In this document: in pieces, positions 17,897 to 26,193 of the stretch
How the letters are laid out: every line of letters starts with the position of its first letter
How positions within the stretch are numbered: position 1 is the stretch's first letter
NCBI RefSeq assembly: GCF_000711225.1
Contig: NZ_JOMG01000002.1
Span: forward strand, 1,004,501 to 1,068,500
Direction: 5' to 3'
DNA: 64,000 bases
DNA from: Pelobacter seleniigenes DSM 18267
GTDB lineage: Bacteria > Desulfobacterota > Desulfuromonadia > Desulfuromonadales > Geopsychrobacteraceae
Notes under the pieces: model-generated
What the model saw: only the letters and a program-made list of their open reading frames with translations
The model's database searches: none
Told to the model about the DNA's origin: nothing
Translations under genes and position numbers: made by a program

Positions 17897-19432
17897 ATGA
17901 TTTATGATGCCGTCCTGACAGGTTTCATGGATGTCATTCACCCCCTCAATCTGCTGCTGGTGGTGGTTGGGACAATGATCGGTGTTTTTGTCGGGGCCAT
18001 GCCGGGGCTCTCTGCCACCATGGCCATTGCCCTGCTGCTGCCGCTGACCTTTCCACTGCCACCCGCTTCGGGCTTGAGCATGCTGGCCTCCCTCTATATG
18101 GGCGCCATGTACGGCGGCTCCATCGCCGCGATACTGTTACGTACTCCGGGCACTCCGGCCGCTGCAGCAACCGTTCTTGACGGCTATCCGATGGCCCAGA
18201 ACGGGCAGGCGGGCAAGGCACTGGGAGTGTCGCTGACCGCTTCACTGGTCGGCGGGGTCATCAGCAGTATCGCCCTGCTGACCATCGCCCCGATCCTGGG
18301 GCAGGTCGCCCTGCAATTCGGTCCGGTTGAACTCTTTGCTGTCGCCGTTTTGGGGCTGACAATTATTGCTTCGCTGTCCCGCGGCTCAACGATCCTCGGG
18401 CTGCTTTCCGGCAGTATGGGCGCTCTGCTCGCCATGGTCGGCATGGATAACATCACCGGAGTACCACGCTTTACTTTCGGCAACATCAACCTGTTCGGCG
18501 GGATATCTTTCGTTGTCGCTCTGATCGGGCTGTTCTCTATCCCGCAGGCGATCCGCCTGATCGAGAAAAAAGATGATCCGAATCGCAAGGCGGTGGTCAA
18601 CAGTATCAGCGACAAGATGCTGCCGACCTGGAAAGAATTTAAAAGCATGATCGTAACAATGGTGCGCGGTGGGTTCATCGGCATCTTTACCGGGCTGATT
18701 CCCGGCACCGGTGGAGATACCGCTTGCTGGTTTTCTTATAACGAAGCCAAGCGTTTTTCCAAGCATAAGGAAAAATTCGGCACTGGCTATATGGAGGGCG
18801 TTGCGGCCGCCGAGTCCGCCAACAACGCGGTGGTCGGGGGAGCGCTGATTCCGACAATCTCGTTGGGTATTCCCGGCAGTTCCTCTGCGGCGGTGTTGAT
18901 GGGTGGATTGATGGTCCATGGCATCATGCCCGGACCGACCCTGATGACCGACTATGCCGATGTCACCTATACCCTGATCTGGGCCATCATGTTGTCGAAT
19001 ATCGCCATGTTCGTTGTCGGCCTGCTGATGACCCGCATGAGTATTTTTGTGACCAAGGTCAAAGATACCATCATGGCGCCGATGATCATCGTCATGTGCG
19101 TTATCGGGTCGTTTTCCATCAACAATAATATTTTTGACGTCATGCTGATGTTCGCGTTCGGCCTGCTCGGGTATGCCATGGACAAACTCAAAATTCCGGC
19201 CGCCCCCATGGTTGTCGGTTTGATCCTGGGGAATCTGCTCAATGTCAGTCTGCATCAGTCGCTGCTGATCAGCGGTGGCAGTTGGATGGTTTTCATGCAG
19301 AGCCCGATTGCGGCAACCCTGTTGGCCATTGCCCTGCTTTCGATTCTGCAATGTACGCCGTTTTTTTCCTGGATCCCCAGGCTGCTGAAGTTTCGTCCCA
19401 GTAAACAAAGAATCAAGGATGTCAGTGAGTAA
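17897..19432 (+). CDS. tctA: TctA-type large permease subunit
   Basis: 511 residues, about 12 membrane segments. The signature FVGAMPGLSATMAIALLLPL near the N-terminus and GLIPGTGGDTACWFSYNEAKR in the middle are the two inverted TctA motifs; IPTISLGIPGSSSAAVLMGGL follows. Forms the sodium- or proton-driven transport channel with TctB, fed by TctC. AAGGAG precedes the ATG. Confidence 0.96.
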   Translation: MIYDAVLTGFMDVIHPLNLLLVVVGTMIGVFVGAMPGLSATMAIALLLPLTFPLPPASGLSMLASLYMGAMYGGSIAAILLRTPGTPAAAATVLDGYPMAQNGQAGKALGVSLTASLVGGVISSIALLTIAPILGQVALQFGPVELFAVAVLGLTIIASLSRGSTILGLLSGSMGALLAMVGMDNITGVPRFTFGNINLFGGISFVVALIGLFSIPQAIRLIEKKDDPNRKAVVNSISDKMLPTWKEFKSMIVTMVRGGFIGIFTGLIPGTGGDTACWFSYNEAKRFSKHKEKFGTGYMEGVAAAESANNAVVGGALIPTISLGIPGSSSAAVLMGGLMVHGIMPGPTLMTDYADVTYTLIWAIMLSNIAMFVVGLLMTRMSIFVTKVKDTIMAPMIIVMCVIGSFSINNNIFDVMLMFAFGLLGYAMDKLKIPAAPMVVGLILGNLLNVSLHQSLLISGGSWMVFMQSPIAATLLAIALLSILQCTPFFSWIPRLLKFRPSKQRIKDVSE

Positions 19433-19439
19433 CCCGAAT

Positions 19440-19537
19440 TCCAGCGGGGCAAATTCCTTCCCCCCGCTGGATGAATAGCACCTGTGGTGATGCCATCAGG
19501 CATCTCTCGCCCCGCTGCGTGCGGCGGGGTACTTTTT
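19440..19537 (+). terminator. Tandem hairpins ending the tct operon
   Basis: First stem TCCAGCGGGG (19440-19449)/CCCCGCTGGA (19462-19471). The second stem CCCCGC (19510-19515)/GCGGGG (19524-19529) is followed within two bases by CTTTTT, a proper intrinsic terminator. The downstream FAH gene therefore probably has its own promoter or depends on read-through. Confidence 0.7.
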
Positions 19538-19634
19538 AGCAAACAATGAATTGAAATCCCGGCCAGCCTTAACCCTGACCAGGATCCGGAATTGCATTTA
19601 TTCAAAGCTTATTTGACGGTAAGGACGTGAGCTT

Positions 19635-20291
19635 ATGTATCAAGTTCAACCTGAAGGATCGACAGATACTTATACGCTGGGCAAAGTCGTGTGCATCGGC
19701 AGAAACTATTTTGACCACATCAAAGAACTGGACAACGAGATCCCGGAGCAGCCGGTCCTGTTTATCAAACCGGCGACAAGTATCATTGGCGAAGGCGGCC
19801 GGATCGAGATACCCCCTGGGTCCGCAGACTGCCACCATGAACTCGAGCTGGCGGTCCTGATTGGCAAGACCGCAAAAAAAATTGCCGAGCAAGATGCCAT
19901 GAGCTGTGTCGCAGGATACGGCATTGGGATCGATCTGACCTTGCGCGACATCCAAAGCAACCAGAAGAAAAAGGGCCTCCCCTGGGAGATCGCCAAAGGC
20001 TTCGACACCTCCTGCCCCCTGTCCCATTTTGTCGCAGCCTCCAGAATCGACGATCCCCATGACCTGCAAATGACCTTGACCGTTAACGGAGAGGTTCGTC
20101 AGGACGGCTCTTCCGCACTGATGATGCGCAAAATCCCCCAGATTATCTCTGCCGCATCTGAGTATTTCACCTTGCTGCCCGGAGATATCGTGCTGACCGG
20201 AACCCCGGCAGGGGTCAGCCAGATCAAAAGCGGTGATGTCATTAACGCAAAAATCGACCAGATCGGAGAGCTGAATGTCTCGGTTCTGTGA
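19635..20291 (+). CDS. FAH-family acylpyruvate hydrolase-like protein (FAHD1/YcgM type)
   Basis: 218 residues, the short form of the fumarylacetoacetate hydrolase family. GKVVCIGRNYFDHIKEL, QPVLFIKPATSII, HHELELAVLIGKTAKKI (metal-binding Glu residues), IGIDLTLRDIQ and PGDIVLTGTPAGVSQI are all in family order. Short members hydrolyse acylpyruvates or decarboxylate oxaloacetate. Different in sequence from the longer FAH protein at 25155. Likely acts on a diketo acid in cluster A. Confidence 0.9.
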   Translation: MYQVQPEGSTDTYTLGKVVCIGRNYFDHIKELDNEIPEQPVLFIKPATSIIGEGGRIEIPPGSADCHHELELAVLIGKTAKKIAEQDAMSCVAGYGIGIDLTLRDIQSNQKKKGLPWEIAKGFDTSCPLSHFVAASRIDDPHDLQMTLTVNGEVRQDGSSALMMRKIPQIISAASEYFTLLPGDIVLTGTPAGVSQIKSGDVINAKIDQIGELNVSVL

Positions 20292-20523
20292 GCTGGTCCA
20301 GAGCTCTTCACCCGAGCTTGCAATGCAATCCAGGGCGAATCATCCATGGCTTTACGCGCAAGAGCTGGTGGTCAGTGTCATGGCTTTCAGCGCGAAACAG
20401 GCCAAGATGATTCAACCACGATAACTGTCAGCTCTCCTGCATCACTTCTGCCCGTCGGTCGACATCCCGTTGCCCCTGATGCAGAAGAGCGGCACCCAAT
20501 GATGTTGTTTTTGAGGAGTTTTC

Positions 20524-22185
20524 ATGTCCAGTAAGCGCGGCGACATTAACAATATTACCGAGGCCTATTACTCAGGCCTGATGAGTTCTTGCGGGTTCAG
20601 GCGCAAGGACATCGACAAACCCATTATCGGCATTGTCAATTCCTGGACCGATGTCAATCCGGGACACGAGCCATTGGCCAAACTGGCCGGCCACGTTCGC
20701 GAAGGAGTCTGGGCCAACGGCGGCACCCCGGTCGAGTTCAATGTTCCGGCGCCCTGTGACGGAATGGCTCAAGGTATCGGCATGCATTACATTCTGGTCC
20801 AACGTGATCTGATTGCCGCGTCCATTGAATCCATGGTCAAAGCGCACGGCTTTGATGGGCTGGTGTTCCTTTGCTCCTGCGACAAAATCGTCCCCGGCAT
20901 GCTCATGGCCGCGGCCCACATCGATCTGCCTGCCCTGTTTCTGACCGCCGGCGCCATGCAGCCCTACAAAGAGCAGGGCCAAGTCTATGTGACCTGCGAC
21001 CTGAAAGAAGCCATGGGCAAGCATCGCGTCGGTGATATCGACGACGCGACCATGGAACGTTGGATCACCGGGATGTGCAGCTCCTCGGGAACCTGTTCCA
21101 TGTTCGGCACCGCCAACACCATGGGCTCCTTTCTGGAGAGCACCGGAATCGCCCCGCTGCGCTCATCAACCATGCTGTTCAGCTCTTCCGCCAAGGTCTG
21201 GCAGGCACGCGGGGTTGGGGAACGGATTGTCGATCTGGTCAAGGAAAAGAAAAATTTCCGCTCCTACTTTACCGATGATGCCCTGCAAAACGGCATCAAG
21301 TACATTTCCGCCACGGGCGGTTCCACCAACGCCATCCTGCACCTGATTGCGGTTGCAAAAGCGCTGGAAACCTCTTTGCCGCTGCATAAATTTGACGAGG
21401 TTCAGGCCTCGGTCCCGGTCATCGCCAAATTCAAGCCATCGTCCCAATACAATATCAATGACTATGACGAAGCCGGCGGGGTTGCCGCAGTCCTGAAGAC
21501 GATTCAGGGCTTTTTAAACCTCGCTACCGACATGGCCTTTTACGGCACCACCCTGAAAGAGGTTGTCGATAGTGTCCAGGGCCCCGTCAATCGGGAGATC
21601 ATCCGCGACATCAGCGATCCTCTCGCTGAAGGGGGCTGTTTTTCCATCATCTTCGGCAACCTCGCTCCGCTGGGCGCAGTGGTCAAGAAAACCGGGGTTG
21701 ATCCCAAGATGTATCATCACCGGGGGCCGGCCGTGGTCTTCAATTCGGAGGAAGATGTCCGGGATTTCATGCTGACCAAACCAGTGGAGCCGGGATCGGT
21801 GCTGGTGATCAAGTATGAAGGCCCGAAAGGAGGACCCGGCATGCGGGAAATGTCGATTCCGGCCGCGATGCTGGTCGGGATGGGGCTGCATACCTCGGTG
21901 GCCATGATTACCGATGGCCGTTATTCAGGCGCATCAAAAGGCCCCTGCGTTGGACATATCGCTCCAGAGGCCTGGGACAACGGACCGATAGCTGCGGTCG
22001 AAGATGGCGATATTATTGAGATCGACCTCAACACGAACTCCATCACTCTGCATGTGCCGGAACAAGAAATTGCCGAACGGCTGAAAAAAGTCATTAAGCC
22101 GCAACGGGAGGTTAAAGGTTCGCTGCAGGCTTATCGCCAGGGAGTTGCCGGCTCGGAAGAAGGAGCCGCCTGGCTGTTCCGGTAA
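20524..22185 (+). CDS. IlvD/Edd-family Fe-S dehydratase
   Basis: 553 residues. Family features are NVPAPCDGMAQGI, FLCSCDKIVPGML (Cys119), GMCSSSGTCSMFGTANTM (Cys185/Cys191) and the C-terminal TDGRYSGASKGPCVGHIAPEA. It dehydrates a 2,3-dihydroxy or sugar acid to a 2-oxo-3-deoxy acid. At the place where dihydroxyacid and sugar-acid dehydratases have their first cluster cysteine (TPCN) this protein has NPGH, so the cluster ligation differs from IlvD. Context (racemase, UxaA pair, tct transporter) argues for a catabolic acid dehydratase rather than branched-chain amino acid synthesis. AGGAG precedes the start. Confidence 0.9.
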   Translation: MSSKRGDINNITEAYYSGLMSSCGFRRKDIDKPIIGIVNSWTDVNPGHEPLAKLAGHVREGVWANGGTPVEFNVPAPCDGMAQGIGMHYILVQRDLIAASIESMVKAHGFDGLVFLCSCDKIVPGMLMAAAHIDLPALFLTAGAMQPYKEQGQVYVTCDLKEAMGKHRVGDIDDATMERWITGMCSSSGTCSMFGTANTMGSFLESTGIAPLRSSTMLFSSSAKVWQARGVGERIVDLVKEKKNFRSYFTDDALQNGIKYISATGGSTNAILHLIAVAKALETSLPLHKFDEVQASVPVIAKFKPSSQYNINDYDEAGGVAAVLKTIQGFLNLATDMAFYGTTLKEVVDSVQGPVNREIIRDISDPLAEGGCFSIIFGNLAPLGAVVKKTGVDPKMYHHRGPAVVFNSEEDVRDFMLTKPVEPGSVLVIKYEGPKGGPGMREMSIPAAMLVGMGLHTSVAMITDGRYSGASKGPCVGHIAPEAWDNGPIAAVEDGDIIEIDLNTNSITLHVPEQEIAERLKKVIKPQREVKGSLQAYRQGVAGSEEGAAWLFR

Positions 22186-22214
22186 CGGCAGGTCAAGAGT
22201 GTGAGGAATCTGTC

Positions 22215-23483
22215 ATGAATATTTTCAATACCCTGCTCGATCCGATTCCCATTCCGAAGATGGTCAGGGCCAGACAAACCTATCCGCGACCGGTGTCCAG
22301 CGATCCCGAGGCGGAGTTTCTGGACAAGCTGCACCGTAGCGGGGTCCTCAGCCGTGTCAAAAGCGGAATGTCGATTGCCATTACGGTCGGCAGCCGGGGA
22401 GTCAGCAACCAGCCACTCTTGGTCAGAGCCCTGGTTGCCGAACTTAAAAAGCTCGGCGCCAGCCCCTTTATCATCCCCGCCATGGGCTCGCATGGCGGGG
22501 CCACCGCCCCTGGTCAGCAGGAGATGCTGGAAGGGATGGGGGTCTCCGCCGCAGCGATGGGCGCCCCGATCAGAGCAACGATGGAAACGGTTGTTCTGGG
22601 TGAAGCAGCTCCCGGATTGCCGGCGCAGATTGACAAATTCGCCCATGAAGCCGACGGCATCATCATTATCAATCGGATCAAACCGCACAGTTCATTTCGC
22701 GGTCCCTATGAAAGCGGCCTGGCCAAAATGATCACCATCGGCCTGGGCAAGCAGCGCGGAGCTGAAGCCTGCCATCGCCTGGGCTTCGGGAAAATGGCCG
22801 AAAATATCCCGCTTATCGCCAAAAAAGTCATTGCCGAAGCGAATATTCTGTTTGGCATCGGTCTGCTCGAAAATGCCTACCACGAAACCGCCCGGATCGA
22901 AGTGATCCCGACTGCGGATATACTGGACCGGGAGCCGGCCCTGCAGGAAGAATCCAAGCAGCTCTGTGCCAGATTGGCGTTCGACCAGTTGGATGTGCTG
23001 ATCATGGATGAAATCGGCAAGGATATCAGCGGAACCGGCTTCGATACCAATATCGTTGGCCGTTATCACACGCCGTTCATCAGCGGTGGCCCGCGGATCA
23101 CCAGGGTGGCGGTTCTCGATATCACGGCCCGGAGTCATGGCAATGGCAACGGACTGGGAATCGTCGATATGACCACCAGGCGGGCGTATAAAAAATTCAG
23201 CTTTGAGAAAACCTATCCTAACGCACTGACCTCCACCGTTCCCTTGAGCGTTATGATCCCCATGGTGCTGGAAAATGATCGTCATGCCATCCAGGCCGCA
23301 ATCAGGACCAGTAATGTTTTCGATCAAAGCCAGGTCAGACTGATGAGAATCAAAAACACCAATGAAATGGACGAGGTTGAAATCTCCACAAGCCTGATGA
23401 AGGAGGCCGCAGACAGCCCCTTCATCGAAATCATATCGGAGCCATATCCTCTGTCATTCGATACAAATGGCAATCTGTTCTAG
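22215..23483 (+). CDS. LarA-like (DUF2088) racemase/epimerase family protein
   Basis: 422 residues. The N-terminal half has IAITVGSRGVSNQPLLVRALV, IPAMGSHGGATAPGQQEML and RIKPHSSFRGPYESGLAKM, matching the lactate-racemase N-terminal domain with its conserved His and Lys regions. LarA enzymes use a nickel-pincer cofactor and racemise 2-hydroxy acids; the homologues act on varied hydroxy acids. The cofactor genes larB/larC/larE are not in the window. 29 bp downstream of the dehydratase and probably cotranscribed. May supply the correct epimer to a dehydratase or dehydrogenase. Family fair, reaction inferred. Confidence 0.75.
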   Translation: MNIFNTLLDPIPIPKMVRARQTYPRPVSSDPEAEFLDKLHRSGVLSRVKSGMSIAITVGSRGVSNQPLLVRALVAELKKLGASPFIIPAMGSHGGATAPGQQEMLEGMGVSAAAMGAPIRATMETVVLGEAAPGLPAQIDKFAHEADGIIIINRIKPHSSFRGPYESGLAKMITIGLGKQRGAEACHRLGFGKMAENIPLIAKKVIAEANILFGIGLLENAYHETARIEVIPTADILDREPALQEESKQLCARLAFDQLDVLIMDEIGKDISGTGFDTNIVGRYHTPFISGGPRITRVAVLDITARSHGNGNGLGIVDMTTRRAYKKFSFEKTYPNALTSTVPLSVMIPMVLENDRHAIQAAIRTSNVFDQSQVRLMRIKNTNEMDEVEISTSLMKEAADSPFIEIISEPYPLSFDTNGNLF

Positions 23484-23627
23484 CGCCCCGCCTTTTCGAA
23501 ACCATGCCAGCGGTTTTCGTTTGCAAGGGAGTCAGCGCCGGGACACGGAGCAGTTAACGAAGAACACAAGAATTGACTTATTGAGCGTTCTTGTCTTCTC
23601 CATAAAGTGAACAGGAGTATTCATCCA

Positions 23628-23921
23628 ATGGGAAAATTACTAAGGTCCCTTGTCCTCAATCCGGAAGATTCCGTCGCCGTTCTTTTGGAAAAAGGGAGTA
23701 AGGGCGATAAAATCAGTGTGGCGGGCGAAGAGATTGAGCTTCGTGAAGATATTGATTTTGCACATAAAGTTCTGATTAAAGATACCGTAAAAAATGGTCC
23801 GGTCATGAAATACGGGGTACAGATCGGTTATATGCTGGCGGACACTGTTAAAGGCTACTGGATCCATGGCCACAATATGGGCTGCGACCGGGGAAAAGTC
23901 AGAAGGGAGCTGATCAAATGA
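23628..23921 (+). CDS. UxaA-type dehydratase small subunit (SAF domain)
   Basis: 97 residues from the ATG at 23628 (AGGAG ten bases upstream). A complete SAF domain: DSVAVLLEKGSKGDKISV and KVLIKDTVKNGPVMKYGVQIGYMLADTVKGYWIHGHNMG, the last being the family ending. In altronate and galactarate dehydratases this is the N-terminal domain; here, as in sulfolactate sulfo-lyase SuyA and some altronate dehydratases, it is a separate subunit. Its stop overlaps the next gene's start (ATGA). Confidence 0.9.
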   Translation: MGKLLRSLVLNPEDSVAVLLEKGSKGDKISVAGEEIELREDIDFAHKVLIKDTVKNGPVMKYGVQIGYMLADTVKGYWIHGHNMGCDRGKVRRELIK

Positions 23922-25105
23922 AATTCATGGGTTATCGCCGTGCTGATGGCAGAATCGGCATCAGAAACCATATCGCCATTATCCCTTCGGTCTTTTGCGC
24001 CAATAATGTGGCGGAAAACATTGCCCGCCAGGTCGAGGGAACCGTTGCTCTGCGCCACCCGGTGGGCTGTTCTCAAGTCGGTTTTGACTTAGAGTTAACC
24101 GCCCGTACCCTGATTGCCATGGGGAATCACCCCAATGTCGCGGCGGTTGTGGTCATCGGCCTGGGCTGTGAGCGCTTCAAACCGACGGAACTTTACGAGG
24201 CCGTCAAAAAAACCGGCAAACCGGTTGAAATGCTGGTGATTCAGGAGGAAGGCGGCTCGTCCAGGACCATCGCCAAAGGGGTCGAGATCGCACGCCGTTT
24301 TGTGCAGCAGGAGACCGATCGCCCGCGCGTCGAATGCGATATCTCAGAGCTGACGATTGCCGTGAAATGCGGTGGAACAGACGCCACCAGCGGCCTGGCC
24401 GCCAATCCGGTGGTGGGCGCCATGTCCGACCTGCTGGTCGCTCAGGGCGGCAGCACCATCTTGTCCGAGCTCAATGAGCTGATCGGCACTGAAGACATGT
24501 TGGCGGGCAGGGCCATAACCCCGGAAATCTCCGCCAAAGTCTACGCCGCTATCTATGGAATCGAAGACAAGCTGCGGTCCGGTTGCGATGAACGCTATGC
24601 TGGCCGCAATGAACTGATCTCCCCGGGCAACTACGATGGTGGGGTCAGCAATATTGTCGAAAAGGCCCTTGGTGGCGTCTACAAGGGAGGCACTGCCCCG
24701 GTGACGGATGTCCTCGAATACGCCATTCCACCAGTCCCGGACCAGAAAGGCCTGTTTCTCATGAATTATGAGAGCCATGATGGCGAGGTGGTCACCGGAA
24801 TGATCGGTTGCGGCGCTCAACTGGTGGCCTTTACTTCCGGCCGTGGCACCCCGGCCGGCTTTCCCCTGGCCCCGGTGATCAAACTGACCGGCAACAGTTT
24901 CATGTTTGAAAAGATGAACGAAAACTTCGATTTTAATACCGGGGATGTCATCAGCGGTGAAGCCACCATCAAAGAGAAGGGGCAACAGCTTTTTGAGATG
25001 GTCATGGCGGTCGCCAATGGCCGGCTCACCGCAGCGGAAAAGTTGTCCTCATACGAACTCTTCTGCGTGGCACGAGCCCTGGGCAATACCAATAACGCGG
25101 CATGA
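23918..25105 (+). CDS. UxaA-type dehydratase large subunit
   Basis: 395 residues, the catalytic part of the altronate/galactarate dehydratase or sulfolactate sulfo-lyase (SuyB) family: YRRADGRIGIRNHIAIIPSVFCANNVA, LRHPVGCSQ, VVVIGLGCERFKP, AVKCGGTDATSGLAANP and FTSGRGTPAGFPLAPVIKLTGN. Conserved Cys/His residues are those that hold the Fe2+ or other metal. With the 97-residue subunit it forms one enzyme eliminating water (or sulfite) from a hydroxy acid. Altronate, galactarate and sulfolactate cannot be told apart from sequence alone. Confidence 0.9.
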   Translation: MKFMGYRRADGRIGIRNHIAIIPSVFCANNVAENIARQVEGTVALRHPVGCSQVGFDLELTARTLIAMGNHPNVAAVVVIGLGCERFKPTELYEAVKKTGKPVEMLVIQEEGGSSRTIAKGVEIARRFVQQETDRPRVECDISELTIAVKCGGTDATSGLAANPVVGAMSDLLVAQGGSTILSELNELIGTEDMLAGRAITPEISAKVYAAIYGIEDKLRSGCDERYAGRNELISPGNYDGGVSNIVEKALGGVYKGGTAPVTDVLEYAIPPVPDQKGLFLMNYESHDGEVVTGMIGCGAQLVAFTSGRGTPAGFPLAPVIKLTGNSFMFEKMNENFDFNTGDVISGEATIKEKGQQLFEMVMAVANGRLTAAEKLSSYELFCVARALGNTNNAA

Positions 25106-25154
25106 AGCCGACTGCCCTTCCGGTATCATAGCGTATTAGCAACAAGGAGAACCG

Positions 25155-26042
25155 ATGAGATTAGCTACCATCAGAATCAAAGGCCTGGAGACCGCGGCCA
25201 TCGTCCAGGACGAGCTGGTCACCACCCTGGCCAGCATCAATGAACAGCTCGGCTCAGACTGGCCCACCGACATCCTCGCCCTGCTCCAGCAGGACCGCCT
25301 TGCACCCCTGAACGCCTGGTATCGTGCCGGCGGCCGGGACCAGGTCGCCGCCCTGTCCGGGCACGCCATTCCCCTGGCCGAGGCCAGCTTCGCTCCGCTC
25401 TACCGTACCCCCAGAAAGATCTTCGGCATCGGCCTGAACTATGTCGACCATGCCGCCGACCTGGCGGAGAAGGCCCCGAGCACTGAGCCGGCCAGCTTCT
25501 TCAAGCCGGATACCACCATCATCGGGCCGGGCGATGCCATCAAAATCCCGCTGCAGTCCGAAGGCACCACGGCCGAGGCGGAACTGGGCGTGATCTTCGG
25601 CAAGGAATGTGTCGATGTCGAACGCGCCGACTGGCTGAGCGTGGTTGCGGGTTTCACCACCATCATCGATATGACCGCCGAGGATATCCTCCGCCGCAAC
25701 CCGCGCTACCTGACTCTGTCGAAAAGCTTCGAGAGCTTCTTCAGCTTCGGGCCCCAGCTGGTCACCCCGGATGAGATCGAGGACGTCATGCAGCTCAAGG
25801 TGGCGACCATCCATAACGGCCGGGTCCATGCCGAGAATGTGGTGGCCAACATGACTTTCCCGCCGGATTTCCTGGTCTCGTTCCATTCCCAGGTCATGAA
25901 GATGTACCCCGGCGATATCATCTCCACCGGCACCCCGCGGGCGGTCCATATCAGTCATGGCGATCAGGTCGCCTGCCGCATCGACGGCTTCGCACCGCTG
26001 GAGTGCCCGGTCATCGATAAGAAAACCCTCCGGGACAGTTAG
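25155..26042 (+). CDS. FAH-family hydrolase, copy 1 (diketo-acid hydrolase or ureidoglycolate-lyase-like)
   Basis: 295 residues, long FAH form: variable N-terminus, then KIFGIGLNYVDHAADLAEK, SFFKPDTTIIGPGDAI, EAELGVIFGKECVDV, GFTTIIDMTAEDI and PGDIISTGTPRAVHISHGD. Relatives hydrolyse 2,4-diketo-3-deoxy acids (the L-rhamnose/L-fucose non-phosphorylated routes) or are annotated as ureidoglycolate lyase. The protein is identical to the one at 38758; I see three silent base differences between the genes (for example near 25165, 25214 and 25324). AAGGAG precedes it and belongs to the duplicated segment. Confidence 0.9.
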   Translation: MRLATIRIKGLETAAIVQDELVTTLASINEQLGSDWPTDILALLQQDRLAPLNAWYRAGGRDQVAALSGHAIPLAEASFAPLYRTPRKIFGIGLNYVDHAADLAEKAPSTEPASFFKPDTTIIGPGDAIKIPLQSEGTTAEAELGVIFGKECVDVERADWLSVVAGFTTIIDMTAEDILRRNPRYLTLSKSFESFFSFGPQLVTPDEIEDVMQLKVATIHNGRVHAENVVANMTFPPDFLVSFHSQVMKMYPGDIISTGTPRAVHISHGDQVACRIDGFAPLECPVIDKKTLRDS

Positions 26043-26046
26043 CCCC

Positions 26047-26174
26047 CGGACATCACTCGAATGGCGCTCGTTTAAGAGTCGCTGGCAGCAAAACCGGGAC
26101 TGTCCCCGCACGGGGGCTGTCCCGAGTTTATTACTGCAAAGTTATTTAAACGAGGGCCATTCCGGACATCACTC
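26047..26174. mobile_element. MITE-like hairpin element between FAH and SDR, short form
   Basis: A 104-bp element (26059-26162) with 17-base terminal inverted repeats GAATGGCGCTCGTTTAA / TTAAACGAGGGCCATTC (one mismatch). It is flanked by a 12-bp direct repeat CGGACATCACTC (26047-26058 and 26163-26174) that looks like a target duplication. The centre carries the imperfect palindrome GGGACTGTCCCCG-CAC-GGGGGCTGTCCC arms at 26096-26123. No coding capacity. A 182-bp version occupies the same place at 39662-39843. Confidence 0.7.
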
Positions 26175-26193
26175 AATAAAAGGAGAAAAACTC

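Noticed and set aside
18386-19408. Minus-strand open frame of 340 codons inside tctA
   Set aside because: Its sequence is full of His, Asp and Gln as expected from the complement of a membrane protein gene.
20524-22185. Biosynthetic dihydroxyacid dehydratase IlvD
   Set aside because: The first cluster cysteine motif is missing and neighbours are catabolic, so the family call is kept without the ilvD symbol.
25957-26193. N-terminal extension of the SDR reading through the intergenic element (also at 39560-39874)
   Set aside because: The extension crosses a non-coding hairpin element and differs between copies; a proper ribosome site lies just before the inner ATG.
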